From contig NC_026504.1 of NCBI RefSeq assembly GCF_000182925.2, positions 5,394,001-5,458,000 on the forward strand: 64,000 nucleotides of DNA, given 5' to 3'. The DNA is from Neurospora crassa OR74A (lineage: Eukaryota; Ascomycota; Sordariomycetes; Sordariales; Sordariaceae). Numbering within the stretch: position 1 is the stretch's first letter; every line of letters begins with the position of its first letter. The notes beneath the pieces are model-generated. The model worked only from the letters and a program-made list of their open reading frames with translations. It did no database searches and was not told the origin of the DNA. The translations under genes were made by a program, and so were the position numbers. Below are positions 45,279 to 56,439 of this stretch, one piece after another.

Positions 45279-46748
45279 TCAGAACCCCTCAAAGATCAAA
45301 CTGGCCGCATACTCAACGTTCCCGTCCGTCGCCTCCAAAGCCCGAATCGCCTTTTGCTCATCAGCACCGAGTGCTACAAGCTGCTCAATATGCTCCCGGG
45401 GAAAAGACCGGGCTTGAGGCGCTCGAGGTGCGGGAGCGGAAGCGGAAGCGGGAGCGGGAGCGGGAGCAGAGGGACCTGGCTGTGCAGCAGTAGACGGACC
45501 AGCCTGACCCTGGCGATGCTGTGCAGTACCAGGTCCCGAAACCGCGCCGGTACGCTGGCCGATGGTCGTGCCGCCGGGACCCTCAATCGTAGGCTCATCC
45601 TGAAGCGCCTCCTCCGTCGCCTTCGGTATGTCCGCCTCACCCAAAAAGGGAATCTCCTCGCCCTGGATGACGAGCGCGTTCTTGGCCAGATCGATACAAG
45701 CCTGGTAACGTTTCAACATGTCCAAGCCGAGAAGCATATCCACATTCTTGCCCTCCATGACGGTGAAACTGCATGGCAGGAAGAGCGAGCCGATCTTAAC
45801 AGGAGCCGTGTGCACACGACCAATGATTTTGGCAGTTCCGACGCCCTTGGCGATACCACCGTACCGCTTGTCGACCAGGCGCATGATACCACACGCCTCG
45901 GCAATGTCGGGACTCATGATCGTGGCTTGAGCTCCGGAGTCCACGAGGGCCTTGACCTTGGCCCCGTTTACCTCAACATCCAGATACAGCATGTGTACGG
46001 TACCGAATACTGCAAACAACAGCAAACGAAGTTAGCGGCAGCTTCCCGACCACAACAGGGTAACCCTCCGACTCTATGCTTTCACTTACCCTCAGGATTA
46101 TGCTCCATAGCAGTCTGCAGGTTCTCGGTAACCCGCTCCTGGCGAATGATCTCCTCGATCCTCGCCTGCGCCTCCGGATTGAACGGATCCTCGTTCAACT
46201 GCTGGATTATCCGATGACGCTCCGCCCTTTCCCTCTGTTCCCTGTCGTACCTCTCCCGGAAGAGCTGCGCCCACCGTTGGGGGTCATTGATAGCGGCCGC
46301 CAAGTCGGGGGCTGTCCTCTCCACCTCGGCCCGCAGAGCCGGATTCGCCAGGAACTGCAGACGCAAAAACTCGGGATCTTGTTGAGGGGGCGCCGCTGGC
46401 CTTCCTTGCTGTGACTCGGGAACCGCCGTGGCCCGTTGTGTTTCGCGGACGTGGAGGGCCAGCATGTCGCCGTCGGTGACGTTGAGCTGGGTCAGGGTCT
46501 TGGAGTTGTCGGTGATCAGGTTGCCGTTGTGGTAGAGGTGTTGTGTGCTGGGGTGGTGGCTGGTTTCCGCCTGGATCGAGTTGCGCAGCGTTTCGAGCGT
46601 CATGTCGGGAAAGACTTGGAGGGAGAGGAAGTCTTGATCGTCTCCCGTCGTGTCCTGGATGGCGATGGTTATTTGCCTGTTAGAGACTCAAGTTAGCGAC
46701 TATGGGAGTGACGACTTCAGTTCGTTGTCTTTTGTCATCAGCTTACAT
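45279..46748 (-). CDS. ddi1: DNA damage-inducible protein 1 (Ddi1), ubiquitin-shuttle aspartic protease
   Basis: Carries ubiquitylated proteins to the proteasome and has a retroviral-type aspartic protease fold; this is a host gene. Exons on the minus strand: AT of the start codon at 46748-46747, then 46676-46090 and 46009-45279, giving 439 residues. The ATG is itself split by a 70-base intron (GTAAGC/CAG): AT plus G CAA ATA gives MQITIAIQD, the start of the ubiquitin-like domain (residues 1-75). A helical region follows ([20 protein letters not shown], about 105-125). The protease domain has [20 protein letters not shown] with catalytic Asp219 in DSGAQ, and [15 protein letters not shown] Pro/Ala/Ser linker leads to a C-terminal UBA domain ([20 protein letters not shown]...AASLIFEGF). 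Second intron 80 bases. A later in-frame ATG at 46603 would cut into the ubiquitin-like domain. Confidence 0.93.
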
Positions 46749-49700
46749 GGTGACGTCGTTCGTCCTAGGCGGGACAGCAAGAGCGCGGGAAGTAGATGTT
46801 GGAGAGATGGCGTCACCGGCCAAACCTAGAAGAGTGCCTGGATGAGGGAGTGGGGGGAGAAGAGAAAGTGTAAACGAGGAAGAAGCGGAATTCTAAAGCT
46901 GTTTACAAACGGAAAAAAGGCAAGAAGGCTGAGTAATTGTACAGTTCAAGATTCCAGAAAGTGAAGGGAGGCGGCCGGGCGGGTGGCAGTTATTGAGGGG
47001 CTCTGGGGCAGGCAGGCACGCGGGCGATCCAGTGGGTCCGGGGCAAGCCGTCCGCAGCTTTCTGGACTGTTTATGCAAGGATCCTGGACTGACTGTTGGT
47101 TGCAATTGACACGCTCCAGTTCGTGTTACAGCTACCACTGTAACCTGAAAATAGTAGCAGTTGACCGCGCCCTAGGTATACACTACAGTACAAGTCCAGA
47201 ATCAACAGGTACTTACTTGGCCAAAGTAAAGATGTAGCTGCAATCGGACTGTCCAATTAGCAGCTCCATCGATGACATGAATGGAAGCTCCCCGTTGGTG
47301 GAGCTAAAACTGGACGGTACTTGTAAGGACTACCTACGTTGGCCCGGTGAAAGCATCGCGATCCGTCATGTATGTAAACAAATCCAGTTTCGATCGGGAG
47401 GACATGACAACGTCTTGCTTCTTCGTATTTGTTTCCTCGACAACTTCAAAAAAGTATCTCCGTACTCCGCTTCACTTGGGGAACTGAAGCCAACTGTCAT
47501 GTGTTTTCCTCTTTGGGAACCATTTCTGGGTGACTTGTCTTCTTCCAGCATGCCAGGCTCTCCGCTTCCAGTAGTGGATGCTCGCGAATCTGCCGAAACG
47601 GCGTGAGGCTCAATTCGGAAGTTCCCACAGGAGAGTGGTTCCTAGTGACAGGTTCCTGGAGCTAAAACGGGACGGGCATACAAACCTTGATCGTCTTGTA
47701 AGTGCTATGCACGCTACGACACAGTGGTTTCTGCTTGTGATCCAATTTGGAACTGTCACGCTGTACCTGGCTCTTTTTGAACTGTTTACAGGAATTGCAC
47801 AATGGAAGCTGTCGGAAGTACGTGGAGACTTCTCTGTTGAGGTGACAGGAATACCCAGGTTAGAATAAGCAGCTATGATTGTTTGATCTTGTGCTATCTA
47901 TATAAGGATACTAGGTGAGCATTTTTGGGTACTTGTTTGTATGAATTCACGGACAAGCTCCCAAGTTGCATGATTCCTTTGAAGTTTCCATCTTATCAGA
48001 TTGCGACAGTTGAAGTCAAGGTCTGTATCAAGTTGACTTCTAAGAAGCTCCTAAACAACCTAGGCAGAGTCCACCGGCCCTCCTCCGAGCTCCGATGTAT
48101 ACCTACCTTTAAACTAGAGGTATCCCGACAACCTGCCCCGATGACTCGCATACAAAGGCTTTTCCCACCCGTCCAGCCCCATCTGCCCTTCAGTCCACTT
48201 CGGTATCTGACAGCGTTCCGTGGCCGCCACGGCTTGTCAAGTCTCAAAAGTCCCCATGTTCATGCAGGCAGGTTGGCCCGTTTTGAGATGTCGTGCGCCA
48301 AAGCCGGTGTGAAGTCCAGTCCAGACTCCGGCTTACTTCCTTAAGCCGAATGTACATACCATTCATCGGGACTTTCATTGGGGCTGGACGTTCCGTTTGA
48401 GAACAGGTAGGTACATACATAGGTAGGTCAGGTGGTGACGGAGGGGACGAGAAACATCACCTACCTATCCCTCAAGTAGTACTACCTAGTGATTGCGGCG
48501 TGTTGGGCGTCGTCCGGCGTCGTGATATCGGGACTTAGCGTACAAGTTAAAGTGTGTGTTCGGCACGGCAGATGATGGCAGCGGCAAACATCAATGGAAT
48601 ATATTATGTCGGTCTTCCATGTGATGGTGGTGATGATCTGATGCCTGCCCGCTAGGTGCTGCTGAACATGAAAGCAATAAACCTGTCTCTGGAGTCTCAT
48701 GTTTGTGCTCCAGAAAAGTATCTTCCTTTCTGGTTTGCATGGTCTGCTGAGCCTTTCGCAAATAGTCTGGCCGAAATAAAACACCTGTCGATCAAGTCTT
48801 GAAGTGAGTATTTGAGTAAATGAAATGGTGAGAGAAGGTTCGTTAAAGAATTGAATTTCAGCATCCATCCGTAGAGGTTCGCAGGTCCCCCGTCCCCCTC
48901 CCTTATCGCCACATCTTGCCCCGCTCCGAGCCTCCTTATCATGATGGAGATTCAGTGTCGTGTGCACCAAAATGTTGGAGTGCCGGGCAGTCTTGACATT
49001 TTCCCCCACCTCCCTCCACTGTTTGACCGTACCTGCGGGCCTGCTCGTCCGTGCCGGTGTCACCCAGCCCATCGGTTGTATTGCAACTTGGACTTCATTT
49101 CCACAATGGAGCTTCTCTTGAGATGATGAGGTGAAATCATTCCGATGGGGCTCAATTCGCCTTTAATTCATATCAAAACCATGAGTACATCTTGAATTGT
49201 TAAGCTTGTGTGTGCAATGACTTGTCGGTGACGTCAATCCATTAGACTATTGGGTAAAGAGTGGGTCTCGGGAAGTTCAATCCATCAGCGACAAGAAGGG
49301 AAGTCCTGGAAAATGAATCAATTGACGATGTAACATGCCCACAGCCAGCCGAGAAAGAGGGTAAAAGCTTGGAGGTGATGTTTTTTCTGCGACCTTGGGA
49401 GCTTGGACAGGAGCTCGACAGCACTGAGGTGGGGGCAGTCCGGCGTCAAAGCTCTTAGCTCTTTGCTCCTTCGAGTCATGGCGTCGGGGACTCGGGCGTG
49501 GTGTTGACAGAGGAGCTTTGGGAGCTTGTGAATTCGGGGGTGGTGGTGGTGAGATGAAGTGCCAAGATATCACGATTAAGGAGATAGTGGACCGGAAGTG
49601 CCATCGACTTGGGGATTGCTAAAAATCATGCTTGCGTTTGTTTTTCTCTGTTCATGTGTTGTAGAGACTCAGGGGCAGCATGGCCATGTGAACAATGTTC

Positions 49701-50350
49701 AAGGGGTTCGGGAGATGCACCCAGGGTTGTCATGTTATTGTTCTTTTGATCGATTTTATAGACGTACGTCGAGGTGCTCGAGTAACACCACGGTCAGGTC
49801 ACAGATCTGACAATCGCGAACCCCTCATGTGTTCCCGGGCGTGTACCTGTCAAAGAAAAGGTCACGCGCAAAGGTATTGATAGTCATTGGCCCTTCGCCC
49901 CAAGATTGGGAGCTTGGATCGTCGCGTAAAACACTTGACGATCCATCTTTCCTTGGGACTTCTGGACGTTTATGTACCTCCACAATTGGAGGGACGGGGG
50001 GCAAGTTGAAGGTCCATTCCCCTTTCAGTTGCTTGCACTCGTAGGTCACCTGGTCATAGAGTTTAAAACCGGAAAGCAAAAAAGGAAAAGATCGATCCAT
50101 CCCATTATTTTCACATACCTGTTTTTTTTTATTCCAGAACCTTTCCCTTTCGATTGTGACTAGGGAGCAGCTTGAAGTTTTCGCTCTTCTTCCGTAAACG
50201 ATAGCTTTCTTGTCCATTCATACCTGACGGAAACTTTGCTTGGTTGAGCCCCTCCTCCTCAGGTTATTTCGTATCACCGACGCTGGTAACCAGCCACCTC
50301 AAACCTCGACTCTCTCACACCCAACATCGGAGGCTTGAGTCACGAGAAGC
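46749..50350. other. 3.6 kb divergent spacer, no supported gene
   Basis: Lies between DDI1 (-) and the GNAT gene (+). No frame here shows a family motif; the longest (48482-49072 minus) has no recognisable order. AGGT/ACCT words occur at about 48406-48430 and 48461-48470. I cannot say whether the rest is regulatory DNA or an old mutated repeat. Confidence 0.5.
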
Positions 50351-51417
50351 ATGGCGACCACAGAGCGACAGCCTCCGTCGTCCATCGAGGGATCCAGCCC
50401 CAGCCGCCCGACAATGTTTCATCGGCTTTCAGACAACGCCATTGACGAGACTTCGGATGCCGATAGCGATTTCGTCAAGTTGCAGAAAACCATCAGCAAG
50501 GAGAGGCGGGAAGCTAGGGAGAGCCCCCAAGCTCGTTTGCAGCGAGCATGCCCCTTCACCTTTCACCCCAATATCCGACCCCTCAGCAAGTCTGACTACG
50601 AATCCTGTATTGCGCTGGAGAATGCGGCCTTCCCGGACCCGGCACACAGAGCTACACCAGAAAAGGCGAGTTCACCTTGTGCCAATATGGGCAGTATGCG
50701 CCGGGCCGAACCTTTGACTAACAGCAACGGCCGCAGTTCGATTACCGACTCTCAACCTGTCCTGAGCTGAGCCTTGGTGTCTTTTGCACAGTGGTGCCAG
50801 AAAAAGCCAAGAATTGGACAATCGAAACCTTGGATACTGCCAAGCCTGTAGAAACCGATCGTCCCAATGGCGCAAAGAGCGTCCTCGTGGCACATATCGT
50901 GGCTACGCGCTGCACCGGAAACACCATCACAGACAAGGATATGGACTACCCCAAAGACTGGCGAACTCGTCGCGGTCGGTCGGCAGACGTAGGACATCAA
51001 GAAACTGGGCGGACCGTTGCGCTGCACTCCATGGCCGTAGCTCCAAAGCTTCACGGATGTGGAATCGGCCAGATGATCATCAAGGCCTACCTGCAACAGA
51101 TGAAGGACGCGCAAGTGGCGGATCGCGTGGCGCTGATATGTCAAGATGTGAGAACTAGGTGCTATCCCTTTGGCTTACCTTGAGGACGAGAGTTAACCAG
51201 GGATACAGTATCTTGTTACCTACTATGAGCGGCTTGGGTTCAAGTGTATCGGCAAGAGCCCCGTCGAGTTTGGAGGAGGTGGGTGGCATGATATGGTGAG
51301 TCGCACTTCCTGAGCATCCTCGGTTTCTTTTCTGGTTGACGTTCCCGAAATTCACCGTTTCTGCAGGTCATCGACTTGGTGAGTTATGAAGTGAAAGCCG
51401 TCAAAACTCCGTCCTAG
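50351..51417 (+). CDS. GNAT-family N-acetyltransferase (arylalkylamine/polyamine acetyltransferase-like)
   Basis: Four exons (50351-50665, 50737-51147, 51209-51295, 51367-51417) give 287 residues. The first 70 residues are polar and probably disordered. The domain begins FHPNIRPLSKSDYESCIALENAAFP, and exon 2 opens FDYRLSTCPELSLGVF, the substrate-end signature of the fungal AANAT/Paa1-like group. The acetyl-CoA site (motif A) is HSMAVAPKLHGCGIGQMIIK, with the Q/R-x2-G-x-G core as GCGIG at about 212-216; motif B is TYYERLGFKCIGKSP. Intron 1 (50666-50736, 71 bases) starts with GC in place of GT (AAG/GCGAGT) and has a good branch site (TGACTAAC) before CAG. The other introns (61 and 71 bases) are GT-AG. 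The substrate is unknown; members acetylate amines or polyamines. Confidence 0.85.
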
Positions 51418-51723
51418 TGGGTATCATATGGTATTTCAGAACGGCAACATTCCCGAAATCAACATATTTCGGCGCGTCCCCAAACTTGTGGAATCAGATT
51501 AGACCTTCTGTGTGGGATCCCAAAGTCGGTGGAAAGATTGATTGGATGCGCAATCAGAACCTGACAATCCCTATCCTTCTTCTTCTTCTTTTCTTTCTTC
51601 ATCTTCTTCTTCTTGTAGAGTGTCAGCCACAGGTTTGATGTTGTGGCTATGGTCAGAGGGTACTGGGCGAACAAACCTGTGATATACATGTTACTAGTTT
51701 ATCAGAGAATCCAACTCCAGCGT
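51418..51723. other. Convergent spacer, GNAT gene and pyr-2
   Basis: 306 bases with a pyrimidine-rich (TTC)n stretch near 51577-51616. No gene seen. Confidence 0.6.
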
Positions 51724-52425
51724 TTAGTCGGTAGCCTTGTACTTGGCGCGGTATTCCTCCGTCTTCTCGACGTCCTCAGGGGAGGCAAGACCCCTCATGC
51801 CCTCAATGATGTCGTCCAGAGTAAGGATGGCAAAGATGGGAATGCCGTACTCCTTGCGGAGCTCGCCCATAGCACTGGGGCCGGGCTTGCTATCGTCACC
51901 ATCAGCGGCAGGGAGCTTCTCCATGCGATCAAGAGCAACGACGATGCCAGCGACAATGCCGCCCTCCTTCTCGATCTTGGCGATAGCCTCACGCTTAGCA
52001 GTGCCAGCAGTGATGACATCGTCAACGATGAGGATCCTCTTGCCCTTCAGAGGGGCGCCAACAATGTTGCCTCCCTCGCCATGGTCCTTGGCCTCCTTGC
52101 GGTCGAAAGAGTAGCAGATCTTGCCGTAGGTCTCGGGGTCAAGCTGGGCAAGCTTGTCGGTGGCAGCAGTAGCGAGGGGAATGCCCTTGTAGGCGGGGCC
52201 GAAAACAATGTCAAAGTCCAATTGGCCGCTCTTGTGAGCCTCGATAATGCACTTGGCGTAGGCAGTGGAGATGGCCTGGAGAAGGTCGGCACGGTAGAAG
52301 TCGCCGGCGTTGAAGAAGTAGGGGGAAATGCGCTTGGACTTGAGCTCGAAGCTGCCGAACTTGAGGACGCCGCCGTCGATGGAGGCCTTGAGGAAGTCAG
52401 CCTTGTAAGGCGAGAGAGCGGCCAT
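51724..52425 (-). CDS. pyr-2: Orotate phosphoribosyltransferase
   Basis: Transfers ribose-5-phosphate from PRPP to orotate, forming OMP in pyrimidine synthesis; cytosolic. Single exon, 233 residues from the ATG at 52425 ([20 protein letters not shown]), typical for fungal URA5-type enzymes. Visible motifs: [20 protein letters not shown] (N-terminal lid), [15 protein letters not shown] (substrate loop), [15 protein letters not shown] (flexible catalytic loop) and the PRPP-binding motif [13 protein letters not shown] (about 131-143). In N. crassa this enzyme is the product of pyr-2 on linkage group IV, which agrees with nit-3 being nearby. Divergent from NOG1 with a 621-base shared promoter. 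Confidence 0.96.
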   Translation of the reverse strand: MAALSPYKADFLKASIDGGVLKFGSFELKSKRISPYFFNAGDFYRADLLQAISTAYAKCIIEAHKSGQLDFDIVFGPAYKGIPLATAATDKLAQLDPETYGKICYSFDRKEAKDHGEGGNIVGAPLKGKRILIVDDVITAGTAKREAIAKIEKEGGIVAGIVVALDRMEKLPAADGDDSKPGPSAMGELRKEYGIPIFAILTLDDIIEGMRGLASPEDVEKTEEYRAKYKATD

Positions 52426-53046
52426 TGTGCTGGTACGTAGTGTTTGTAGGATTGGAATTGAAGCTGAAAGAAGAAGAAGAGATTTCAGAAGAACAGCGTT
52501 GACGTCTGTCTGCCTGGCAACTGAATAGCTGGAGGAACCTGGGGAAAATTGAGAAAATGGAGGGAGGGGCCGAAGGAAGGGTTCAGTTCCTGGCGGCGTC
52601 ACACGCGGCAGTCTTTCAACCGAGTCAATCAGATGGTGGGTTACGAGTGGGCCACCTAGTTCCAGGAGCCAGGCCCGCGAAAGCCCGGTCATCGGCCACT
52701 TGGGCGCGGTGGGGTCCCTGAAAAAATGTGGGGTTAGAAAATCCTAAATTCCACACTAGCCGAATCCTTAAGCACCCCTTGGCAGCATGTCTTGGCAGCG
52801 CACACTACCTCTAGGTTCAATCCACTTTGGCACTCTGCTGTTATCTTATCGATTGGAGCAGCCGCTGGAAAAATATTTCGAAGTAGACTTTCCATTTGGC
52901 AGCGCAGCGCCTCCCCGTCGCCCTCCAACACCGCCCCCTCCCCCCGCAGCCGGTCTCTATCCTTCAGACCGTCCGTCCGACCTCATTGTCCTGCACTTCC
53001 AGTCCGAGATCTTCTCACCAGCAAGTGCTTGACATCTATACCCGAA
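52426..53046. promoter_or_regulatory. Divergent promoter, pyr-2 (-) and NOG1 (+)
   Basis: Non-coding. A C-rich segment near 52915-52950 and a GAA/TTC-type run near 52468-52485 (the pyr-2 leader) are seen; no specific factor site is recognised. Confidence 0.5.
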
Positions 53047-55605
53047 ATGACGTGGAAGGACATTGCCCCTGTGCCTACGTAAGGACATCTTGGTTGTTGT
53101 GTTGTTGTTTGGCATCGCTAACTCGCTTCTACAGGGCACAGGAATTCATCGACATCATCCTCTCGTAAGTCGACATCGGCAGCCCCCAACCACGACGATG
53201 CGAAGTCTTCGAGTTCGAGTCCAATGGCTTGGCCACGGTGGTGAAGGATATTAACTGTTCAACAGGAGGACACAGCGTCGCTTGCCGACTCAGAGTATGT
53301 TGTACAATGTGGAAAATTACGTGAAGCATGGCATGATCGCTAACCTTTACTTTGAATAGTTCGTGCTGGTTTCAAGAGTATGTCGTCTCGATATCCGATA
53401 CTTTGTATGAGAATTCGAATAGATCATTGACACGCGACACCGAACAGTCAGCAGAATTAGAGCCTTCTACACCCGTAAGGTCAAGTTCACACAGGAAACA
53501 TGCAGCGAAAAGTTCGGCGCCATCGTCTCGAGCTTCCCCATCCTCGCCGACCAGCATCCTTTCCACCGCGATTTGATGAACATTCTCTACGGTACGAATC
53601 CCGCGCTTCCCTGCGACAGGCGGTTTCAGCAACAGCGGGTTGTGAACCGCGCCTGGTCTTGTTGGGAATAGTGGCTGACAAGGTGATGGATAGATGCCGA
53701 CCACTTCAAGGTTGCCCTTGGTCAGGTCTCGACCGCCAAGCACTTGATCGAGACCATCTCTCGTGATTACGTCCGTCTCCTCAAGTACTCGCAAAGTTTG
53801 TACCAGTGCAAGCAGTTGAAGAGAGCCGCCCTCGGTCGTATGGCCACCCTCATCAAGCGTCTGAAAGACCCTCTCGCCTACCTCGACCAGGTCCGCCAGC
53901 ATTTGGCCAGATTGCCCGATATCAACCCTACCACCCGTACCCTCCTCGTTGCCGGCTTCCCCAACGTCGGCAAGTCTTCGTTCGTGCGCTCCGTCACCCG
54001 CGCTGATACCCCTGTCGAGCCCTATGCTTTCACCACCAAGAGCTTGTTCGTCGGCCACCTCGACTACAAGTACCTCCGTTACCAGGTCATCGATACCCCT
54101 GGTATTCTCGACCACCCTCTCGAAGAGATGAACACCATCGAAATGCAGTCAGTTACTGCCCTTGCCCATCTCAGAGCCGCCGTCATGTTCTTCATCGATA
54201 TCTCGGAGCAGTGCGGTTACTCGCTCAAGGCCCAGTGCAACTTGTTTAGGTCCATCAAGCCCCTTTTCGAGAACAAGATGGTCTACGTTGTCCTGAACAA
54301 GATGGATATCAAGACCGTTGAGGACCTCGACCCCGAATCCCAGGCCGATCTCATGGACCTTACCAAGTCCGGCAACATTCAGCTTTTGCGCGCCTCTTGC
54401 GCTACTCAGGACGGTGTCCAGGAAGTCAAGAACACCGTTTGCGAGGCTCTCCTCGTTGAGCGTGTCAACCAGAAGTACAAGGCCGGTACCAGCAGCAACG
54501 GCACCATGGGCTCCCGTCTCACCGAGGTCATGTCCCGTATTCACGTCGCCCAGCCCGCCGATGGTGTTCTCCGCGAGACCTTCATTCCCGAGGCCGTCAA
54601 GGGTCTCAAGAAGTACGACAAGGCCGACCCCGAGAGGAAACTTCTCGCCAGGGATATCGAGGAGCAGAACGGTGGTGCTGGTGTCTTCAACGTCGATCTC
54701 AGGGAGAACTGGATCTTGGCCAACCCCGAGTGGAAGTACGACAAGATTCCCGAGGTCAGTATCTCTCGCATTCCGTCTCCCCCAAATTAAACCCGGTTAC
54801 TAACATGTCACGCTTTGACGAACAGATTGTCGACGGCAAGAACGTCTACGACTTCATCGACCCCGATATCGAGGCCAAGCTGGCCGCTCTCGAAGAGGAA
54901 GAGGAGCGTCTCGAGAAGGAGGGCTTCTACAAGTCGGACTCGGACCTCGGCGACGAGTCGGAGGAGGAGATCCTGCAAAAGGCCGAGTACATCCGCGAGA
55001 AGCACAAGCTGATCCGCAACGAGGCCAAGATGAAGAAGTCGCTCAAGAACCGCGCCATAATCCCCCGGAAAATGCAGAAGAAGTCGTTCGCCCAGCTCGA
55101 GGACCACATCGACCAGCTCGGCGTCGACACCGAGGAGATCAACCTGCGCGGCCGTGCCCAGGTGCGCGAGCCCACTCGCGGCCGCTCGCTGGCCCGCAGC
55201 CGCAACGCCACCGAGGACCCCGACGCCATGGAGGTGGACACGCCCAAGAGCGCCGCCGAGCGTCTTCGCTCTCAGAGCCGTCCGGCCCAGCGTGGCCAGG
55301 GCGCGACAAACAGGCGCGACGACGGTGTTACTGGTGGTGTGGGCATGGACGGGGAGACAGCCCGCTCCAAGGCCGAGAGGGTGGCCAAGCTCGGCCAGCG
55401 CAAGATGAACAGGATGGCCAGAGCCGGCGAGGCCGACAGGCATATTGGTGCTACCATGCCCAAGCATTTGGTACGTCTTTTTTCTTTTCTTTTCCCCTTC
55501 CTTCAATCCCCCTTTTCTCTTTTCTCTTTTCATTCCTAAACTAACCACACATGTTTTCTATAGTTCTCCGGCAAGCGTACCGTCGGCAAGACACAGCGTC
55601 GTTAA
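53047..55605 (+). CDS. nog1: Nucleolar GTP-binding protein 1 (Nog1)
   Basis: GTPase required for 60S ribosomal subunit maturation, in nucleolus and nucleus. Eight exons (53047-53078, 53135-53164, 53266-53294, 53360-53377, 53448-53591, 53694-54754, 54826-55470, 55564-55605) give 666 residues, close to yeast Nog1 (647). The four small 5' exons (32, 30, 29 and 18 bases) and the fifth splice to [40 protein letters not shown] and [12 protein letters not shown], a close match to the family N-terminus, which supports every junction. The G domain has G1 [10 protein letters not shown] (about 171-180), G2/switch YAFTTKSL, G3 DTPGILDHP (about 217) and G4 NKMD (about 285). An acidic/basic C-terminal part ends [13 protein letters not shown]. 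All introns are GT-AG, 56-102 bases. Confidence 0.95.
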
Positions 55606-56439
55606 TTTGGATCGATGATCCATATATGTTTGGGTTGGGTTGGGTTGGGTGTGTCGTGTGTCCGGGCTCGTCTCATCATCATCTTTTTGGCGATTGTGTG
55701 TTCCTGTTTCTTTTTTGGGAAATGATTCCATACTACTATATCTCTGCGTCACCGGTCTTGTTTTTTTCCACACACATCATGTTTGTAACGTAGACTTACT
55801 ACTACTTACCATGTCGAGGCGTTCTTGGGCAAAATGGGAGAGAAAAAAAAGGATGTCAACAACAACTACATAAATCTCACTGTTGCTACGTCGTATATTC
55901 ACCTATCGCCGACCCATACTTAATGAAGAGTTACTGTGGCAACGCTTCGTTCGAGACATGCTTATAATGGTCGTACATTGGAGAGTGATACGAGCTACGG
56001 TCATTCAAACACCATCACCACTACCACCACCGTGATGAGGAAATTCCCAACTCAGGGGCTCTGAAAGCATCATCTCCACATCTAATATCTCTACGGTGTT
56101 AACTTTCACTGTGCTAACACCAGGGGAACCACTTCCTTTTGATTACTTTGTCGTGTTTATGAGATTAATGTGATTTATTACCCATCTCCTCTACTCGTCC
56201 CCGTCGCTTTGGAAACTGGGTGAGTTGAAGGGGGAAGTGGCTGACTGGCTGACTGGCTGACTGCCCGTAAAACCTCGCTAAACAAAGCAGCAGCAGCAGC
56301 AGCAACAGCAGCCTGTATGTACTAATGTGATATGTAGTACAGTTTATGCTTTCAAACGGAGAAACCATCAATTAAATGTTGTTAATGTTATGCCTTAATC
56401 CATATCCATATATCCCTTTATGTCACTGTCGTCCATTGT
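55606..56439. other. Convergent spacer, NOG1 and GDI
   Basis: 834 bases; a GGGTT repeat near 55630-55650 and an AGC run near 56286-56303. No gene seen. Confidence 0.6.

Noticed and set aside
45850-46010. Retroviral-type protease motif (DSGAQ) as part of an old virus-like element
   Set aside because: It is the normal protease domain of the host gene DDI1, flanked by its ubiquitin-like and UBA domains.
47300-47675. Two near-identical 18-base words (47300-47317 and 47658-47675, one mismatch)
   Set aside because: The similarity does not extend beyond about 18 bases, so a decayed repeat cannot be supported by eye.
48482-49072. 196-codon minus-strand frame
   Set aside because: No motif, no ordered hydrophobic pattern and unbiased codons.
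51643-52440. Plus-strand open frame opposite pyr-2
   Set aside because: Shadow of the pyr-2 exon; the enzyme motifs are all on the minus strand.
53205-53222. tRNA B-box-like GAGTTCGAGTCC
   Set aside because: It lies in a NOG1 intron, has no A box at the right distance and no acceptor stem can be drawn.
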